From Caldifarciminota bacterium (GTDB lineage: Bacteria > Hydrothermota > Hydrothermia > LBFQ01), in NCBI GenBank assembly GCA_015492295.1, contig WGFI01000059.1:1-52375 (forward strand): a stretch of DNA of 52,375 nt. Reading direction: 5' to 3'. Position 1 is the stretch's first letter; each line of letters begins with the position of its first letter. A program made the position numbers and the translations under genes. Positions 29,842 to 40,320 of this stretch are shown piece by piece. Under the pieces are notes generated by a model. The model had not been told where the DNA came from. It did not search any database and worked only from the letters and a program-made list of their open reading frames with translations.

Positions 29842-29860
29842 TTGCCAAGACCCGTGGCAA
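29842..29860. promoter_or_regulatory. 19-bp palindrome TTGCCA-N7-TGGCAA (putative operator)
   Basis: ttgccaagacccgtggcaa, upstream of the minus-strand 29796 start. Confidence 0.55.
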
Positions 29861-29861
29861 A

Positions 29862-31043
29862 TCATTTGAGGTATCTGATGAACAATTCTCTCAACTCCGG
29901 TTTATTTTTTAAAAAGTTTCCCCTTTCCACGCTCACCTTTAAGTCGGTTTTACAGTACGCGAGTCCCAAGTTCTCCAAGCGGGACATATACTCATAACAT
30001 CTTCTTCTTGGATCCCTTGATGTCGGGAAAATAAACTTAGCGTTATCTATAACGGCTTTCCTTGAACCGATTTTCATTAAGGCTAGGATGATTTTAGACT
30101 TCTCCATTCGCGGAAACCTGAATTTTTTACTGCCTTTGAACACTTCCAGATCGCTGAACCTGAGCCAATATCCTCCCGATGAAACCAGCATCAAATAATA
30201 AGATTGATGGTACAACCCTCTTAAAGGAGGAGTATCATTGCCGATGATGGTATAATATACCGACCTTAATACTGGCACATTTTCTATGGTTCTCCGGTAT
30301 ATTTTGAGCGTGTTTATGAAGTCCTTTCTTATCATACTTTGATAGATCAGCGCTTTTAAATAATTCAATCTATCTCCCGTTGATTCGCTAAGAACCTTGA
30401 TCTGCTCCAGACCCATTAGATCCCTCCTTAAAATGTATAAAATCATCGCGGATTGTAATCCCAATGGTAATATCCCCTTTTCCAGAAATAACGATGTGGC
30501 TCTCTCGTATATATTTATACTTTCCTCCACATTCCCTTCACCCAACAGATAGAAACCTCTCAACATCTCGGACAATAGAGCGTACAACTTGGGTACATCC
30601 TTAAATTTTGAGAATTCCTCATAATCAACCTTCTCCCCATTTAGGAGACGAATATTTAAATCTATTATTTCCTTTTCAAAACCTTTCAAATCTGAAACTT
30701 TCAATACCTTCTTGGCTTCTTTTGTAAATCCTAAATTTACCAGATAGGCCAGCTTTATATCGTTGGACACATAAGATAGAACCTTTTTAAATCCTTTAAG
30801 ATTGAGAGACTTTATATAACTCGCCGCAAGCATTTCGTAGGCACATGTAGGAATATAACCCTTATGTTTTTTGAATATCTTGATATAACGAATGACCCGA
30901 TTAAATCTTCCGAGTATGACACATGCGTTGAGCAATGTCCTTAGCGTTTCTTCACTTATATGCTCCTTAAAGGATCTTTCTAAAACATTTAAATCTATAT
31001 CTTCCTTAAAATCCAGAAAGACTTGTAAAATATCCTTGGACAT
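29862..31043 (-). CDS. hypothetical alpha-helical (TPR-like) protein
   Basis: Long helical ORF; TATAAT 7 nt upstream of ATG. Confidence 0.55.
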   Translation of the reverse strand: MSKDILQVFLDFKEDIDLNVLERSFKEHISEETLRTLLNACVILGRFNRVIRYIKIFKKHKGYIPTCAYEMLAASYIKSLNLKGFKKVLSYVSNDIKLAYLVNLGFTKEAKKVLKVSDLKGFEKEIIDLNIRLLNGEKVDYEEFSKFKDVPKLYALLSEMLRGFYLLGEGNVEESINIYERATSLFLEKGILPLGLQSAMILYILRRDLMGLEQIKVLSESTGDRLNYLKALIYQSMIRKDFINTLKIYRRTIENVPVLRSVYYTIIGNDTPPLRGLYHQSYYLMLVSSGGYWLRFSDLEVFKGSKKFRFPRMEKSKIILALMKIGSRKAVIDNAKFIFPTSRDPRRRCYEYMSRLENLGLAYCKTDLKVSVERGNFLKNKPELRELFIRYLK

Positions 31044-31064
31044 TTCGGAAATTATAAAGTCGCT

Positions 31065-31634
31065 TCAACCTCGTCTTAGCGCTATAAGTGCCATAACGAT
31101 GGACATCATGGAAAGGACGATATATCCCCAGAATCTATGGATGAATAGGATCGTATCGCCTATTATCAGTAAGGATATGACTATTGAACCTGCTATCCAC
31201 CTCTTTCCAATCTCGCTACCGGCGAAAGCGAAAGCCGCCCAGAAACCCGATATGACGGTGAGCGCATCGGCTAATACTATTATGAAATGCACCATTGAAA
31301 AGACTTCAAACCGCAATAATAGAATTATGGGTATAATGAGAAAGATCAACGACAACAGCGACCAGCCGATCCATTTATTGTGTGGAAAAGTTTTCAATCC
31401 TGCTGTTATGTAAGGTGAAACATATTGCAACACAGCGACACTTACCAGAATCCTTGATATGAGTAAGAGCGCATCGTACTCCGTTAAGGAATATACCGCT
31501 TGTAGAAAGAAAACCATAAATAATAACGAATAAAGTCTCCCTCTTACACTTAAAGGCCCAAGTTCAACGGATTTTAAAACCTGCGCTAATGCGGTTAATA
31601 GCGATATAATAAAGAATGCCCATTTCATATTCAA
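31065..31634 (-). CDS. integral membrane protein, hypothetical
   Basis: Multiple TM segments; 4-nt overlap with upstream gene. Confidence 0.6.
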   Translation of the reverse strand: MNMKWAFFIISLLTALAQVLKSVELGPLSVRGRLYSLLFMVFFLQAVYSLTEYDALLLISRILVSVAVLQYVSPYITAGLKTFPHNKWIGWSLLSLIFLIIPIILLLRFEVFSMVHFIIVLADALTVISGFWAAFAFAGSEIGKRWIAGSIVISLLIIGDTILFIHRFWGYIVLSMMSIVMALIALRRG

Positions 31635-32755
31635 GCACCTGTGAAAACCTCAATATGAGTTTTGGCAAATTTTTCTTCATCGGAAAATTTCGCGGCGAAC
31701 TTTCTTATAGATTCAGGGTCCAAAGGATTTCTGAAGGCTTCATCTATGGCTTCTGAGAGTTCATCGCTGTTCAACCCAACCCTTATGGCTATCCCCTCAG
31801 GAGCGACCTCCTCAGGTACCTCTTTTGAAACAACAACCGTCTTCCCAAACATCATAGCTTCAACTACGGATATACCAAAAGTCTCGCTTCTTGAAGGAAG
31901 AACGAATATGTCTATAGCGTTATAAAAATGCCAGAGTTTATCCCCATGTACATCTCCTAAGAACACGGCCTTTACATTCATATCTTTGCATATACTTACA
32001 GCATCTTTAAGGTTGGGACCGGAACCCGCAAAGAGAATCAACCAATCCCTACCCGCAGAAGATCTTATAAGTATATCCTCTCCCTTTCTACCCGTAAAGA
32101 TACCGGCGAATCCGACGACCCTTAAATCCTCATCTATACCCAAGTATCTTCTACTCTGCTCTTTGGTATAGTTAAATTCTGGTACCTTTACCAACGGATG
32201 TATCACAAAAGATCTCAGATGTTTTCCAAATAAGCTTTCCACCTTTTCTTTTAACTTATTGGAAGGATATATAACGGCATCCGCTTTCTTAAAGCTCATT
32301 TCCATATTCCTAAAATACCTCTCCTTCAAAATCTCGTCCTTTTCAAACTCATAAGCATGAAGAGAATGGAACATAACTATGAACTTTTTATCCTTTAAGT
32401 TTTCCACAAAGTTCGCGGGAGAATGAGGTATATGAGAATAAAATATGTCCGAGGGGAAATCTTTAAAAATCAAACCCATTCTTGAATTCCATAACCAGCG
32501 GCTGTTCGGCTGAAAAGTCTTAGAGTATAATATTTCTCTCCAAAACCAATATTTATTGGGAGGACCATATATACGAATCTTATGGAAACTTCTTTTGAAA
32601 AAACTAACATTTTCGGCTATCACACCGACATTTATACCTCTCTCAGTTAGGACTCTGATAAGATTACCTATGTACGTTGCTATGCCTCCCGTGATCTTCC
32701 CTCCGTATTCCTTCGGAACATATCCATAAATCATAATATTGGTGATTTTACCCAT
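31631..32755 (-). CDS. glycosyltransferase family 4 (GT-B)
   Basis: GGKITGGIATYIGNLIRVLTERG; GRKGEDILIRS; DIFVLPSRSETFGISVVEAMMFGKTVV. Confidence 0.9.
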   Translation of the reverse strand: MGKITNIMIYGYVPKEYGGKITGGIATYIGNLIRVLTERGINVGVIAENVSFFKRSFHKIRIYGPPNKYWFWREILYSKTFQPNSRWLWNSRMGLIFKDFPSDIFYSHIPHSPANFVENLKDKKFIVMFHSLHAYEFEKDEILKERYFRNMEMSFKKADAVIYPSNKLKEKVESLFGKHLRSFVIHPLVKVPEFNYTKEQSRRYLGIDEDLRVVGFAGIFTGRKGEDILIRSSAGRDWLILFAGSGPNLKDAVSICKDMNVKAVFLGDVHGDKLWHFYNAIDIFVLPSRSETFGISVVEAMMFGKTVVVSKEVPEEVAPEGIAIRVGLNSDELSEAIDEAFRNPLDPESIRKFAAKFSDEEKFAKTHIEVFTGA

Positions 32756-32841
32756 AAAGGGGTATTATAAAGGTGAGCAAATATTTTCCCTCAGGAAATT
32801 TTTCATCAGTATAATTCTCGCTTACAAAGGAGGTTGCGGAG

Positions 32842-34932
32842 GTGAAATACGATATAAATAAGGTTAGAAATATAGGTATAATAGCGCATATTGATGCGGG
32901 AAAAACCACGACAACCGAGAGGATACTTTATTACACAGGTAGAAAACATAAGATAGGCGAGGTCCATGAAGGTGAGGCTACCATGGATTGGATGGAGCAG
33001 GAAAGGGAGAGAGGCATAACTATAACATCCGCATCCACAACCTGTTTCTGGAAAGGTCATCAGATAAACATCATAGACACCCCGGGGCATGTGGATTTTA
33101 CGGTGGAGGTTGAGAGGGCTTTGAGGGTACTTGACGGAGCCATATTCATCCTGGATGCTTCGCATGGTGTGGAACCTCAAAGTGAAACGGTTTGGAGGCA
33201 GGCTGAGAAATACAAAGTGCCGAGAATCGCATTCGTAAATAAGATGGATAAGGTTGGGGCGGACTATTTCAAGTCCATAGAATCCATGGAGAAGAAACTC
33301 GGAACATTACCCCTTCCAATGCAGTATCCCATAGGCTCGGAATCCTCGTTTGAAGGGGTGGTGGATTTGGTTGAAATGAAAGAGATAGTTTGGCTTGATG
33401 AGACCTTGGGAGCGAAGTATGAGTACCGGGATATAAGGGATGAGCTGAAAGATGAATGTGAGTTTTGGAGGAATGTGCTTATAGAGAGATTGGCCGAGGT
33501 GGATGAGGAGATCTTGGAGAAATACCTTGAAGAGAAACCTATAAGCAACGAAGAATTAAAGAAAGCCATAAGGAGGGTGACTTTGGCCTTCAAAGCCGTC
33601 CCCGTGTTCTGTGGTTCCGCTTACAGGAACAAGGGCGTCCAACCCTTATTGGATGCCGTTATAGATTATTTACCCTCACCAATTGATAGGGGATCAATAT
33701 ACGGTAAATCTCCCGATGGAAAGGATGTTGAAAGGAAACCTCTTGACAACGAACCTCTGGCGGCGTTAGCCTTCAAGGTTCAGATGGATCGTTATATAGG
33801 AAAGTTGGTTTATGTTAGGGTGTATTCTGGGGTTTTAAGGTCCGGGAGCTATGTGTATAATATCAATAAGGGTAAGAAGGAAAGGATATCAAGGATCGTT
33901 AGGATGCATGCCAACATTCAGGAGGATGTTGAGGAGTTGAGAGCCGGCGATATAGGGGCGGTAATAGGATTGAAGGAAACTATAACCGGCAACACTTTGT
34001 GCGATGAGGAACATCCCATAATACTTGAAAGCCTTGAAGTTCCCGAACCTGTTATATCTCAGGCTATAAAAGGGGCAAACAAGGCCGATGAGGATAAACT
34101 ATCAAAGGCTTTAGCAAAGTTGGCCGAGGAGGATCCGAGCTTTAAGTTCTGGGTGGATAACGAGACGGATGAAACCATAATAGCGGGGATGGGTGAGCTT
34201 CATTTGGAGATAAAGGTGGATATATTGAAGAGGAACTTCAATCTCAATGTGGAGGTTAGCCCGCCGAGAGTCGCGTACAGGGAAACGATCAAGAAACCCG
34301 TAAATGCGGTTGAGGGTAAGTTTATAAGGCAGACGGGTGGTAGAGGACAGTACGGACATGTAATAATAAATGTGGAACCTCTGGAAAGGGGCAGGGGATT
34401 TTCATTCGTTGATAAGATAACCGGTGGTAGGATACCTAAGGAATTCATACCCGCCGTACAAAAAGGCATTGAGGAGGCTATGCAGAAAGGTATATTGGCG
34501 GGGTATCCCGTCGTTGATATAAAGGTTGAATTGGTTGATGGCTCATATCACGAGGTTGATTCGTCTGAACTGGCTTTCAAAATAGCCGCAAAAACCGCCT
34601 TGTGGGAAGCCTTGAAGAGAGGTAATCCTGTTCTCCTTGAACCGATTATGAGAGTGGAAATTACCACACCCGAGGAATATCTTGGTGATGTTATAGGTGA
34701 TATAGGTTCAAGAAGGGGACACATAAAGTCAATAGAGGATAGAGGAAATGCCAAACTGATAACCGCTTTGGTACCCTTAGCCGAACTCATGGCCTACGCC
34801 AGCGATCTGAGATCCATAACACAGGGAAGGGCGTATTTCGTTATGTTCTTTGATCACTATGCGGAAGTTCCGAAGAACATAGCGGAGAAGATCATAGAAG
34901 AGAGGAAAAAGGAGCTGCAAAAGGCGAAATGA
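32842..34932 (+). CDS. fusA: elongation factor G
   Basis: [38 protein letters not shown]. Confidence 0.98.
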   Translation: MKYDINKVRNIGIIAHIDAGKTTTTERILYYTGRKHKIGEVHEGEATMDWMEQERERGITITSASTTCFWKGHQINIIDTPGHVDFTVEVERALRVLDGAIFILDASHGVEPQSETVWRQAEKYKVPRIAFVNKMDKVGADYFKSIESMEKKLGTLPLPMQYPIGSESSFEGVVDLVEMKEIVWLDETLGAKYEYRDIRDELKDECEFWRNVLIERLAEVDEEILEKYLEEKPISNEELKKAIRRVTLAFKAVPVFCGSAYRNKGVQPLLDAVIDYLPSPIDRGSIYGKSPDGKDVERKPLDNEPLAALAFKVQMDRYIGKLVYVRVYSGVLRSGSYVYNINKGKKERISRIVRMHANIQEDVEELRAGDIGAVIGLKETITGNTLCDEEHPIILESLEVPEPVISQAIKGANKADEDKLSKALAKLAEEDPSFKFWVDNETDETIIAGMGELHLEIKVDILKRNFNLNVEVSPPRVAYRETIKKPVNAVEGKFIRQTGGRGQYGHVIINVEPLERGRGFSFVDKITGGRIPKEFIPAVQKGIEEAMQKGILAGYPVVDIKVELVDGSYHEVDSSELAFKIAAKTALWEALKRGNPVLLEPIMRVEITTPEEYLGDVIGDIGSRRGHIKSIEDRGNAKLITALVPLAELMAYASDLRSITQGRAYFVMFFDHYAEVPKNIAEKIIEERKKELQKAK

Positions 34933-35201
34933 AACACAAATGGTTAAAACTCAGGGATAGGCTGATAAGGATGGATAGGGTTCATGAGTTCTGGATAAAT
35001 AAGGAAGAGAACGGCACATATTCGGTCTATGTGAATATATTCGGATCTCCCACAGCCTTAGTGGAAAACTTTCCGACATACACTGAGGCGGAAGATTTCC
35101 TGAATAGAATAACCTATGCCTTAACCCGTAGGAGAATCATAGATGTCGAAGAGCTGCTGAACTATCCTATGGAAGATGAGGATGAGGATTTCTTTTTCTA
35201 A
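34929..35201 (+). CDS. hypothetical protein
   Basis: ATGA overlap with fusA, overlaps lspA start. Confidence 0.5.
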   Translation: MKHKWLKLRDRLIRMDRVHEFWINKEENGTYSVYVNIFGSPTALVENFPTYTEAEDFLNRITYALTRRRIIDVEELLNYPMEDEDEDFFF

Positions 35202-35718
35202 GATAAAGGGATTCCTATACCTGCTTATAATATCGCTTCTGGTGGGTTTGTTTGATATCGCCGTAAAGCATGTTATCCTAAGCAATTTCATCTATGGGAA
35301 GCCCGTCAATGTAATTGGAGATTTTTTGCGTATCACATTGGTTCTAAATCCCAACACGGCTTTCGGTATATCCCTCGGTGAAAACTTCCCTTATGCCTTA
35401 GTATCAACCATCTTGGCCGTAGTGGTGTTGGGACTTATGTTCGTAGAGAAGGATGGTTGGATAAGACTGATGTACGCCTTCATACTCGGTGGAGCGATAG
35501 GAAACATAACCGATAGGATATTAAACGGCGCTGTCGTTGATTTCATAGATGTTGGGATAGGAAACCTTAGATGGCCGACATTTAACATAGCGGACACATT
35601 TGTTTCCTTAGGAATAATCGGTATATTGGCGAAATCTTTATTCGGTAAGGATGAAAGTGTTCGTTCTGACGGCGGAGTACGGGAGCGGGCATGTAATAGC
35701 AGCGAAGGGAATAGCTGA
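35176..35718 (+). CDS. lspA: lipoprotein signal peptidase (signal peptidase II)
   Basis: LVLNPNTAFGISLG, GGAIGNITDRILNGAVVDFIDV, FNIADTFVSLG. Confidence 0.9.
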   Translation: MRMRISFSKIKGFLYLLIISLLVGLFDIAVKHVILSNFIYGKPVNVIGDFLRITLVLNPNTAFGISLGENFPYALVSTILAVVVLGLMFVEKDGWIRLMYAFILGGAIGNITDRILNGAVVDFIDVGIGNLRWPTFNIADTFVSLGIIGILAKSLFGKDESVRSDGGVRERACNSSEGNS

Positions 35719-36748
35719 TGCTTTAAATCACTTGGGGCATCGGTTTCTTTCACTTGATGTCGTAAAAGCGGGTGGTCTAATTGAAAAGGTATCCTCCTGG
35801 GCGTTTGAGCTTATGATGAGAAGGGGACATTTGGCGTGGAGAATGTTTTATTACAACCCAATACCATCCTCAAAACCCGCAAGGATGTTGTATAGATTCG
35901 TATTCAAGGATAAATTTATGGAACCTTTGAGGGAGTTTGAGCCGGATGTTATAATAAGCACACATTTCTTAACCAGCCTCATAGCGCTTATATACAAAAC
36001 TAAGAGACCCGATATGGGAGTTTTCACCGTTATTACCGATCTGGTTGCCCATCCCTTATGGGTGTGGGAGGGTACGGATGGATACTTTGTGGGAATAAAA
36101 GACACGAGCGACGATCTGAAAAGGTATGGGGTTGATGAAGATAATATATTTATAACCGGAATACCTTTGAGAAGGGATTTTTGGAAGCCTATAGATAAAA
36201 TCTACGCCAGGAAACATTTGAAATACCCTCCAAACGATAAAATAATCCTTCTATCAGCAGGATCATACGATTCCGTACCCATCGAACCCATAGTAAGGGG
36301 GTTGAAAGGGGAGGATGTGTTTGTGGTTATACTCGCAGGTAAAAAAAGGGAGGCTTATGAAAAGTATAACCGTTTATTGCAGGAGATAGGTTTGAAAGGT
36401 ATAGTTTATCCTTTCGTAGATTTCGTCCCGATTATCATGTGCGCATCCGATATATTCATAACGAAAGCTGGAGGTGTTTCAGTTGCTGAGAGTTTGGCGG
36501 TAGGTTTGCCTATGATATTCATAAGAAGTATGCCCGGTCAGGAAGAAGGAAACGCAAAAGTTATAGAGAAATATAAGGCGGGGATAAACGCCCAGACGCC
36601 GGAGAGTGCGTTGAATCACTTAAAATCTATACTGAAAGATCCGAATCTGTTAAAAGAGTTGCAAAAGAACGCCAAGACACTTGGAAAACCATCATCTTCC
36701 CTCAACATAGTGCATATAATTTCCAATAAATTCGGAAAACCCATGTGA
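35651..36748 (+). CDS. MurG/MGDG-synthase-like glycosyltransferase (UgtP type)
   Basis: LTAEYGSGHVIAAKGIADAL; PDVIISTHFLTS; TKAGGVSVAESLAVGLPMIF. Confidence 0.88.
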   Translation: MKVFVLTAEYGSGHVIAAKGIADALNHLGHRFLSLDVVKAGGLIEKVSSWAFELMMRRGHLAWRMFYYNPIPSSKPARMLYRFVFKDKFMEPLREFEPDVIISTHFLTSLIALIYKTKRPDMGVFTVITDLVAHPLWVWEGTDGYFVGIKDTSDDLKRYGVDEDNIFITGIPLRRDFWKPIDKIYARKHLKYPPNDKIILLSAGSYDSVPIEPIVRGLKGEDVFVVILAGKKREAYEKYNRLLQEIGLKGIVYPFVDFVPIIMCASDIFITKAGGVSVAESLAVGLPMIFIRSMPGQEEGNAKVIEKYKAGINAQTPESALNHLKSILKDPNLLKELQKNAKTLGKPSSSLNIVHIISNKFGKPM

Positions 36749-37426
36749 ATTTTTCGCATCCTCAAATCTCCCATCAAAGGCTATCCTTCCATCTTCAAGA
36801 TACATAACCCTATCCCCAAACCTTTTAACAAGCTCAATATCATGGGTTATTATAAGAGTTGTGCATATCAGCTTTTCGTTCAGCTCTTGCATTAAATCAT
36901 ATATGAGTCTTGAAGTGTAAGGATCTAGACCACTTGTAGGCTCATCGTAGAATAGATAGTCGGGATCCGAAACTATAGCTCTGGCTATGCCCACCCTTTT
37001 CCTCATACCCCCAGATAGTTCGGAAGGATATTTGTTCTCAACATCTTTAAGACCTACGCTTTCCAAAGCATAAATGGCCTTCTCAGCGGCTAGCTTCCTG
37101 TTTATGCCCACTTCAACCAAGGGGAGCATAACATTTTCTAAAACCGTCATCCAATCAAAAAGCGCCGAATGTTGAAATACATAACCGAATCTCTTCCTTA
37201 AAGAGTTTATCTCCTTCTCCTTTGCCTTATCAATTCTAACATCATCAATCCATATCTCCCCTTGATCTATATCCAGCAAACCCACTATGCACTTTATCAT
37301 AACTGACTTTCCAACGCCACTTTTACCTACTATAACAACGGTTTCACCATCATCTATTTGGAAGCTTACACCTTTTAAAACCTCATTCTTTCCAAACCTT
37401 TTATATAAGTTTTTGACGATTATCAT
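36692..37426 (-). CDS. mlaF: MlaF-like ABC transporter ATPase
   Basis: GKSGVGKSVMIKCIVGLL, LSGGMRKRVGIARAI, FYDEPTSGLDP. Confidence 0.9.
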   Translation of the reverse strand: MIIVKNLYKRFGKNEVLKGVSFQIDDGETVVIVGKSGVGKSVMIKCIVGLLDIDQGEIWIDDVRIDKAKEKEINSLRKRFGYVFQHSALFDWMTVLENVMLPLVEVGINRKLAAEKAIYALESVGLKDVENKYPSELSGGMRKRVGIARAIVSDPDYLFYDEPTSGLDPYTSRLIYDLMQELNEKLICTTLIITHDIELVKRFGDRVMYLEDGRIAFDGRFEDAKNSHGFSEFIGNYMHYVEGR

Positions 37427-38283
37427 TTTTTGAGACTTATTATAACATCCTTTAATGATTCTTTTGCGGCCATGTATCCGGCCCTCACCACTTCATCAAA
37501 TTTCGTAAAATCAAGAATGGTTGATATTCCTTTGAGTTCGGGCTCTATCAAAACCTCAGGTTTATAGGTTTCCAATGAATAATTGACCAATGCACCCTGG
37601 GAAGCCATAAACCAAGATATTAGACCATGAAGGACATTCTCCCTCTTGAAGGCAAAGGTTCTACCTATGAACTGCAATATTCCTCTTTTCCTATGAAAAT
37701 ATGGAAGTCCGATGTTTATATTACCTTTGGGAAATCTTTCAAGGACATTTACGGCTATGACAAAATTCGCCCCTATCCTCCTCGCTATATTTACGGGCAC
37801 AGGATTAACAACGCCTCCATCCATCAATGTTAGATTTTCCTTTGGAAAGTGTATAGATTCATATACACCGGGGAGGCTGGCTGACGCTCTCAGGGCCGAA
37901 AATAGGCTCCCTCTATCAAGTATAACTTCCTTTTGAGATATAATATCGTAGGCGTTAGCGGCGAATTTAATAGGTAGCTCTTCTATCTTTATCTTTCCTA
38001 CGAGTCTTCTTAGGAGTTTTTCAAATTTAACAGAATCGTAAAGCTCCGTTAATGAAAAGCTGGGCGATAGAAATTCCTTAGAAGGATCCAACGCTATTTC
38101 CCTTGCAACATCCTCTATAAGCTTAGCGGAGTATCCCGCAGCATAAACCCCTCCTATTATGGCGCCCATACTGCAACCCACGATAATATCCGGCTTAAAA
38201 TCAACCTCCGTTAAGTACTTTATTACTCCTATGTGAGCAAACCCCCTTGAACCACCTCCACCGAGAACCAAACCTACTTTCAT
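37423..38283 (-). CDS. patatin-like phospholipase (RssA/YchK type)
   Basis: LGGGGSRGFAHIGVI, GCSMGAIIGG (GxSxG), DGGVVNPVP. Confidence 0.92.
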   Translation of the reverse strand: MKVGLVLGGGGSRGFAHIGVIKYLTEVDFKPDIIVGCSMGAIIGGVYAAGYSAKLIEDVAREIALDPSKEFLSPSFSLTELYDSVKFEKLLRRLVGKIKIEELPIKFAANAYDIISQKEVILDRGSLFSALRASASLPGVYESIHFPKENLTLMDGGVVNPVPVNIARRIGANFVIAVNVLERFPKGNINIGLPYFHRKRGILQFIGRTFAFKRENVLHGLISWFMASQGALVNYSLETYKPEVLIEPELKGISTILDFTKFDEVVRAGYMAAKESLKDVIISLKK

Positions 38284-38293
38284 TTAAAAAAAG

Positions 38294-38365
38294 AGCGGGA
38301 GACGGGATTTGAACCCGCGACCCCCTGCATGGCAAGCAGGTGCTCTACCGCTGAGCTACTCCCGC
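38294..38365 (-). tRNA. tRNA-Gly (anticodon GCC)
   Basis: Minus strand GCGGGAGTAGCTCAGCGGTAGAGCACCTGCTTGCCATGCAGGGGGTCGCGGGTTCGAATCCCGTCTCCCGCT; full cloverleaf, CCA not encoded. Confidence 0.97.
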
Positions 38366-38473
38366 TTGAAGAAGATATTATAAGGGGGAAAAATTTTTAA
38401 GGGGCGTAATCTATTACAACTTGGTTTTCACTAACCCCAATATACTTTTTCAGGTTTATCATACACGGAACGA

Positions 38474-39694
38474 GTGAGTATAATTTATAGACTGAACAAG
38501 CTTATAAACTACGAAAGAAAGGGGGGATTTACGAAGAATTTACTCAATTTTTATGAGCTCCTTGAAAGCATAGGGAATCCCCACAGGAAACTAAAAAATG
38601 TTATACACATAGTTGGAACAAAGGGTAAGGGTTCAACGGCCAATATAATATCTCAATCTTTAACCAATGCAGGATTCAATGTCGGCCTATTTACATCTCC
38701 CCATCTGGTTTCTCCTCTTGAAAGGATAAAAATAAACAACGAAGCCATAAAGGAATCCGAATTGGAGGAGATAGCGGGGAAGATATTAAAAAAAACCGAT
38801 AGAAGAGGATTCCAAACATACTTTGAAGTCCTTACGGCATCGGCCATGCTATACTTTCTTAAAAAAAATACGGATTTTAATGTGTTTGAGGCTGGCTTAG
38901 GTGGAAGGTTGGATGCAACGAATGTACTGAATCAGAAGGTGATAGTGATAACGAGGATTGACTATGATCACACTCATATACTTGGTAAGTCCATTGAGAA
39001 TATAGCCTACGAGAAATCCGCGGTCATAAAAGGAAAAACTCCCGTAATCACAACGATAAACAATAAAAAAGTGATGGACATCATAGAGAGGAGGGTCAAA
39101 ATGTTCGGGGCGGATATTCATATAGTTGATTGGAAAGTTCTGAGAAACGACAAGTTCGGTTTGAGTATAGAGGTGGAAGGTAATGAGATCTCGGCACCAT
39201 TAAAGGGAAAGTTCCAAGCGGAAAATTTGGCGTTGGCTTATAAAACTTTGAGGCTCCTTGGAATAGAGAATCCGGATTTTTCAAATATATACATCCCCGG
39301 AAGATTTCATATACTCTCCGAGAATCCCCTTATAATCTTGGATGGATCGCACAATACCCTATCGGTGAGGGAGTTTCTGATAAGTTTAAAAGAAACTTTT
39401 CCTGAAAGGAATATGAATGTGATATTGGCTTTGAGTTCGGATAAGGATATAGAGGGTATCATAAGAGAATTCTCCCAATATGGGCATAGGTTATACTTGG
39501 TAAGATACCCATTTCCAAGATCCGCATGGATTGAAGATCTCTTTAAGATTTCCATAAAGTATGGGATTACACCGCGAATTTTAACATCAACGGCGGAGAT
39601 ACTATCCTTAATGAATGAGGGAAATCTGGTTATCTTAGGCTCTTTTTATCTGATCGGGGAGGTTATGGCGGCTTTAAAATATCAAGTTGGATGA
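38474..39694 (+). CDS. folC: folylpolyglutamate / dihydrofolate synthase
   Basis: VGTKGKGSTANIISQSL, TSPHLVSPLERIKIN, EAGLGGRLDATNV, LDGSHN. Confidence 0.93.
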   Translation: MSIIYRLNKLINYERKGGFTKNLLNFYELLESIGNPHRKLKNVIHIVGTKGKGSTANIISQSLTNAGFNVGLFTSPHLVSPLERIKINNEAIKESELEEIAGKILKKTDRRGFQTYFEVLTASAMLYFLKKNTDFNVFEAGLGGRLDATNVLNQKVIVITRIDYDHTHILGKSIENIAYEKSAVIKGKTPVITTINNKKVMDIIERRVKMFGADIHIVDWKVLRNDKFGLSIEVEGNEISAPLKGKFQAENLALAYKTLRLLGIENPDFSNIYIPGRFHILSENPLIILDGSHNTLSVREFLISLKETFPERNMNVILALSSDKDIEGIIREFSQYGHRLYLVRYPFPRSAWIEDLFKISIKYGITPRILTSTAEILSLMNEGNLVILGSFYLIGEVMAALKYQVG

Positions 39695-40269
39695 GGAAGT
39701 TTGTAATAGTTTTATTTATAACATCCTGCGCATCCAGCGCGCATAGGAAGGACCTCAACTACGCGATCTCCCCATCATTTAAAACGGACGAAATACAGAC
39801 CTTCGCGCTTATACCCGATATAGATATACCGAAGGAAGAGATTAAGAGGAAGGTTGATAAAAAGAGGCTTATAGAGGAAATATACAGCAAGGCTTCCATA
39901 GAGCTGATGAAAATCCCCTACCTTGATGTGGTGGATAGAAAAGATATTGACAAGATTTTGGAAGAGCAGGAATTTACGGCATCAGGCTTTGTAGGTGATT
40001 ACGCTCCTGAACTCGGGGAATTACTCGGGGCTAAAATCGTGGGATATTTCACCGTCCTTGACATTGAAACGGAAGGCTATCCTGTGGGACAAGGAATGGT
40101 TATTCAAAGTATAAAGGCCACCGTGAGTTTTAAAATAATAGATGTTGGAACGGGTAGAATCTTATATCAGAGTGTAGCAGAATCCACATCCCAGGAATCG
40201 GAATATGAAGCCCTGGTGGAATCTGCGATTAAATGCCTTTTACCTTTGAGAGATAAAAATAACAGGTGA
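39691..40269 (+). CDS. CsgG/LpoB-like lipoprotein
   Basis: MRKFVIVLFITSC lipobox; VVDRKDIDKILEEQEFTASGFVGDYAPELGELLGAKIVGYFTV. Confidence 0.75.
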   Translation: MRKFVIVLFITSCASSAHRKDLNYAISPSFKTDEIQTFALIPDIDIPKEEIKRKVDKKRLIEEIYSKASIELMKIPYLDVVDRKDIDKILEEQEFTASGFVGDYAPELGELLGAKIVGYFTVLDIETEGYPVGQGMVIQSIKATVSFKIIDVGTGRILYQSVAESTSQESEYEALVESAIKCLLPLRDKNNR

Positions 40270-40320
40270 TTTCCCCATAATCAACCAAGCGATATTTATC
40301 CGCCTTAAAATCTCCGTTTC

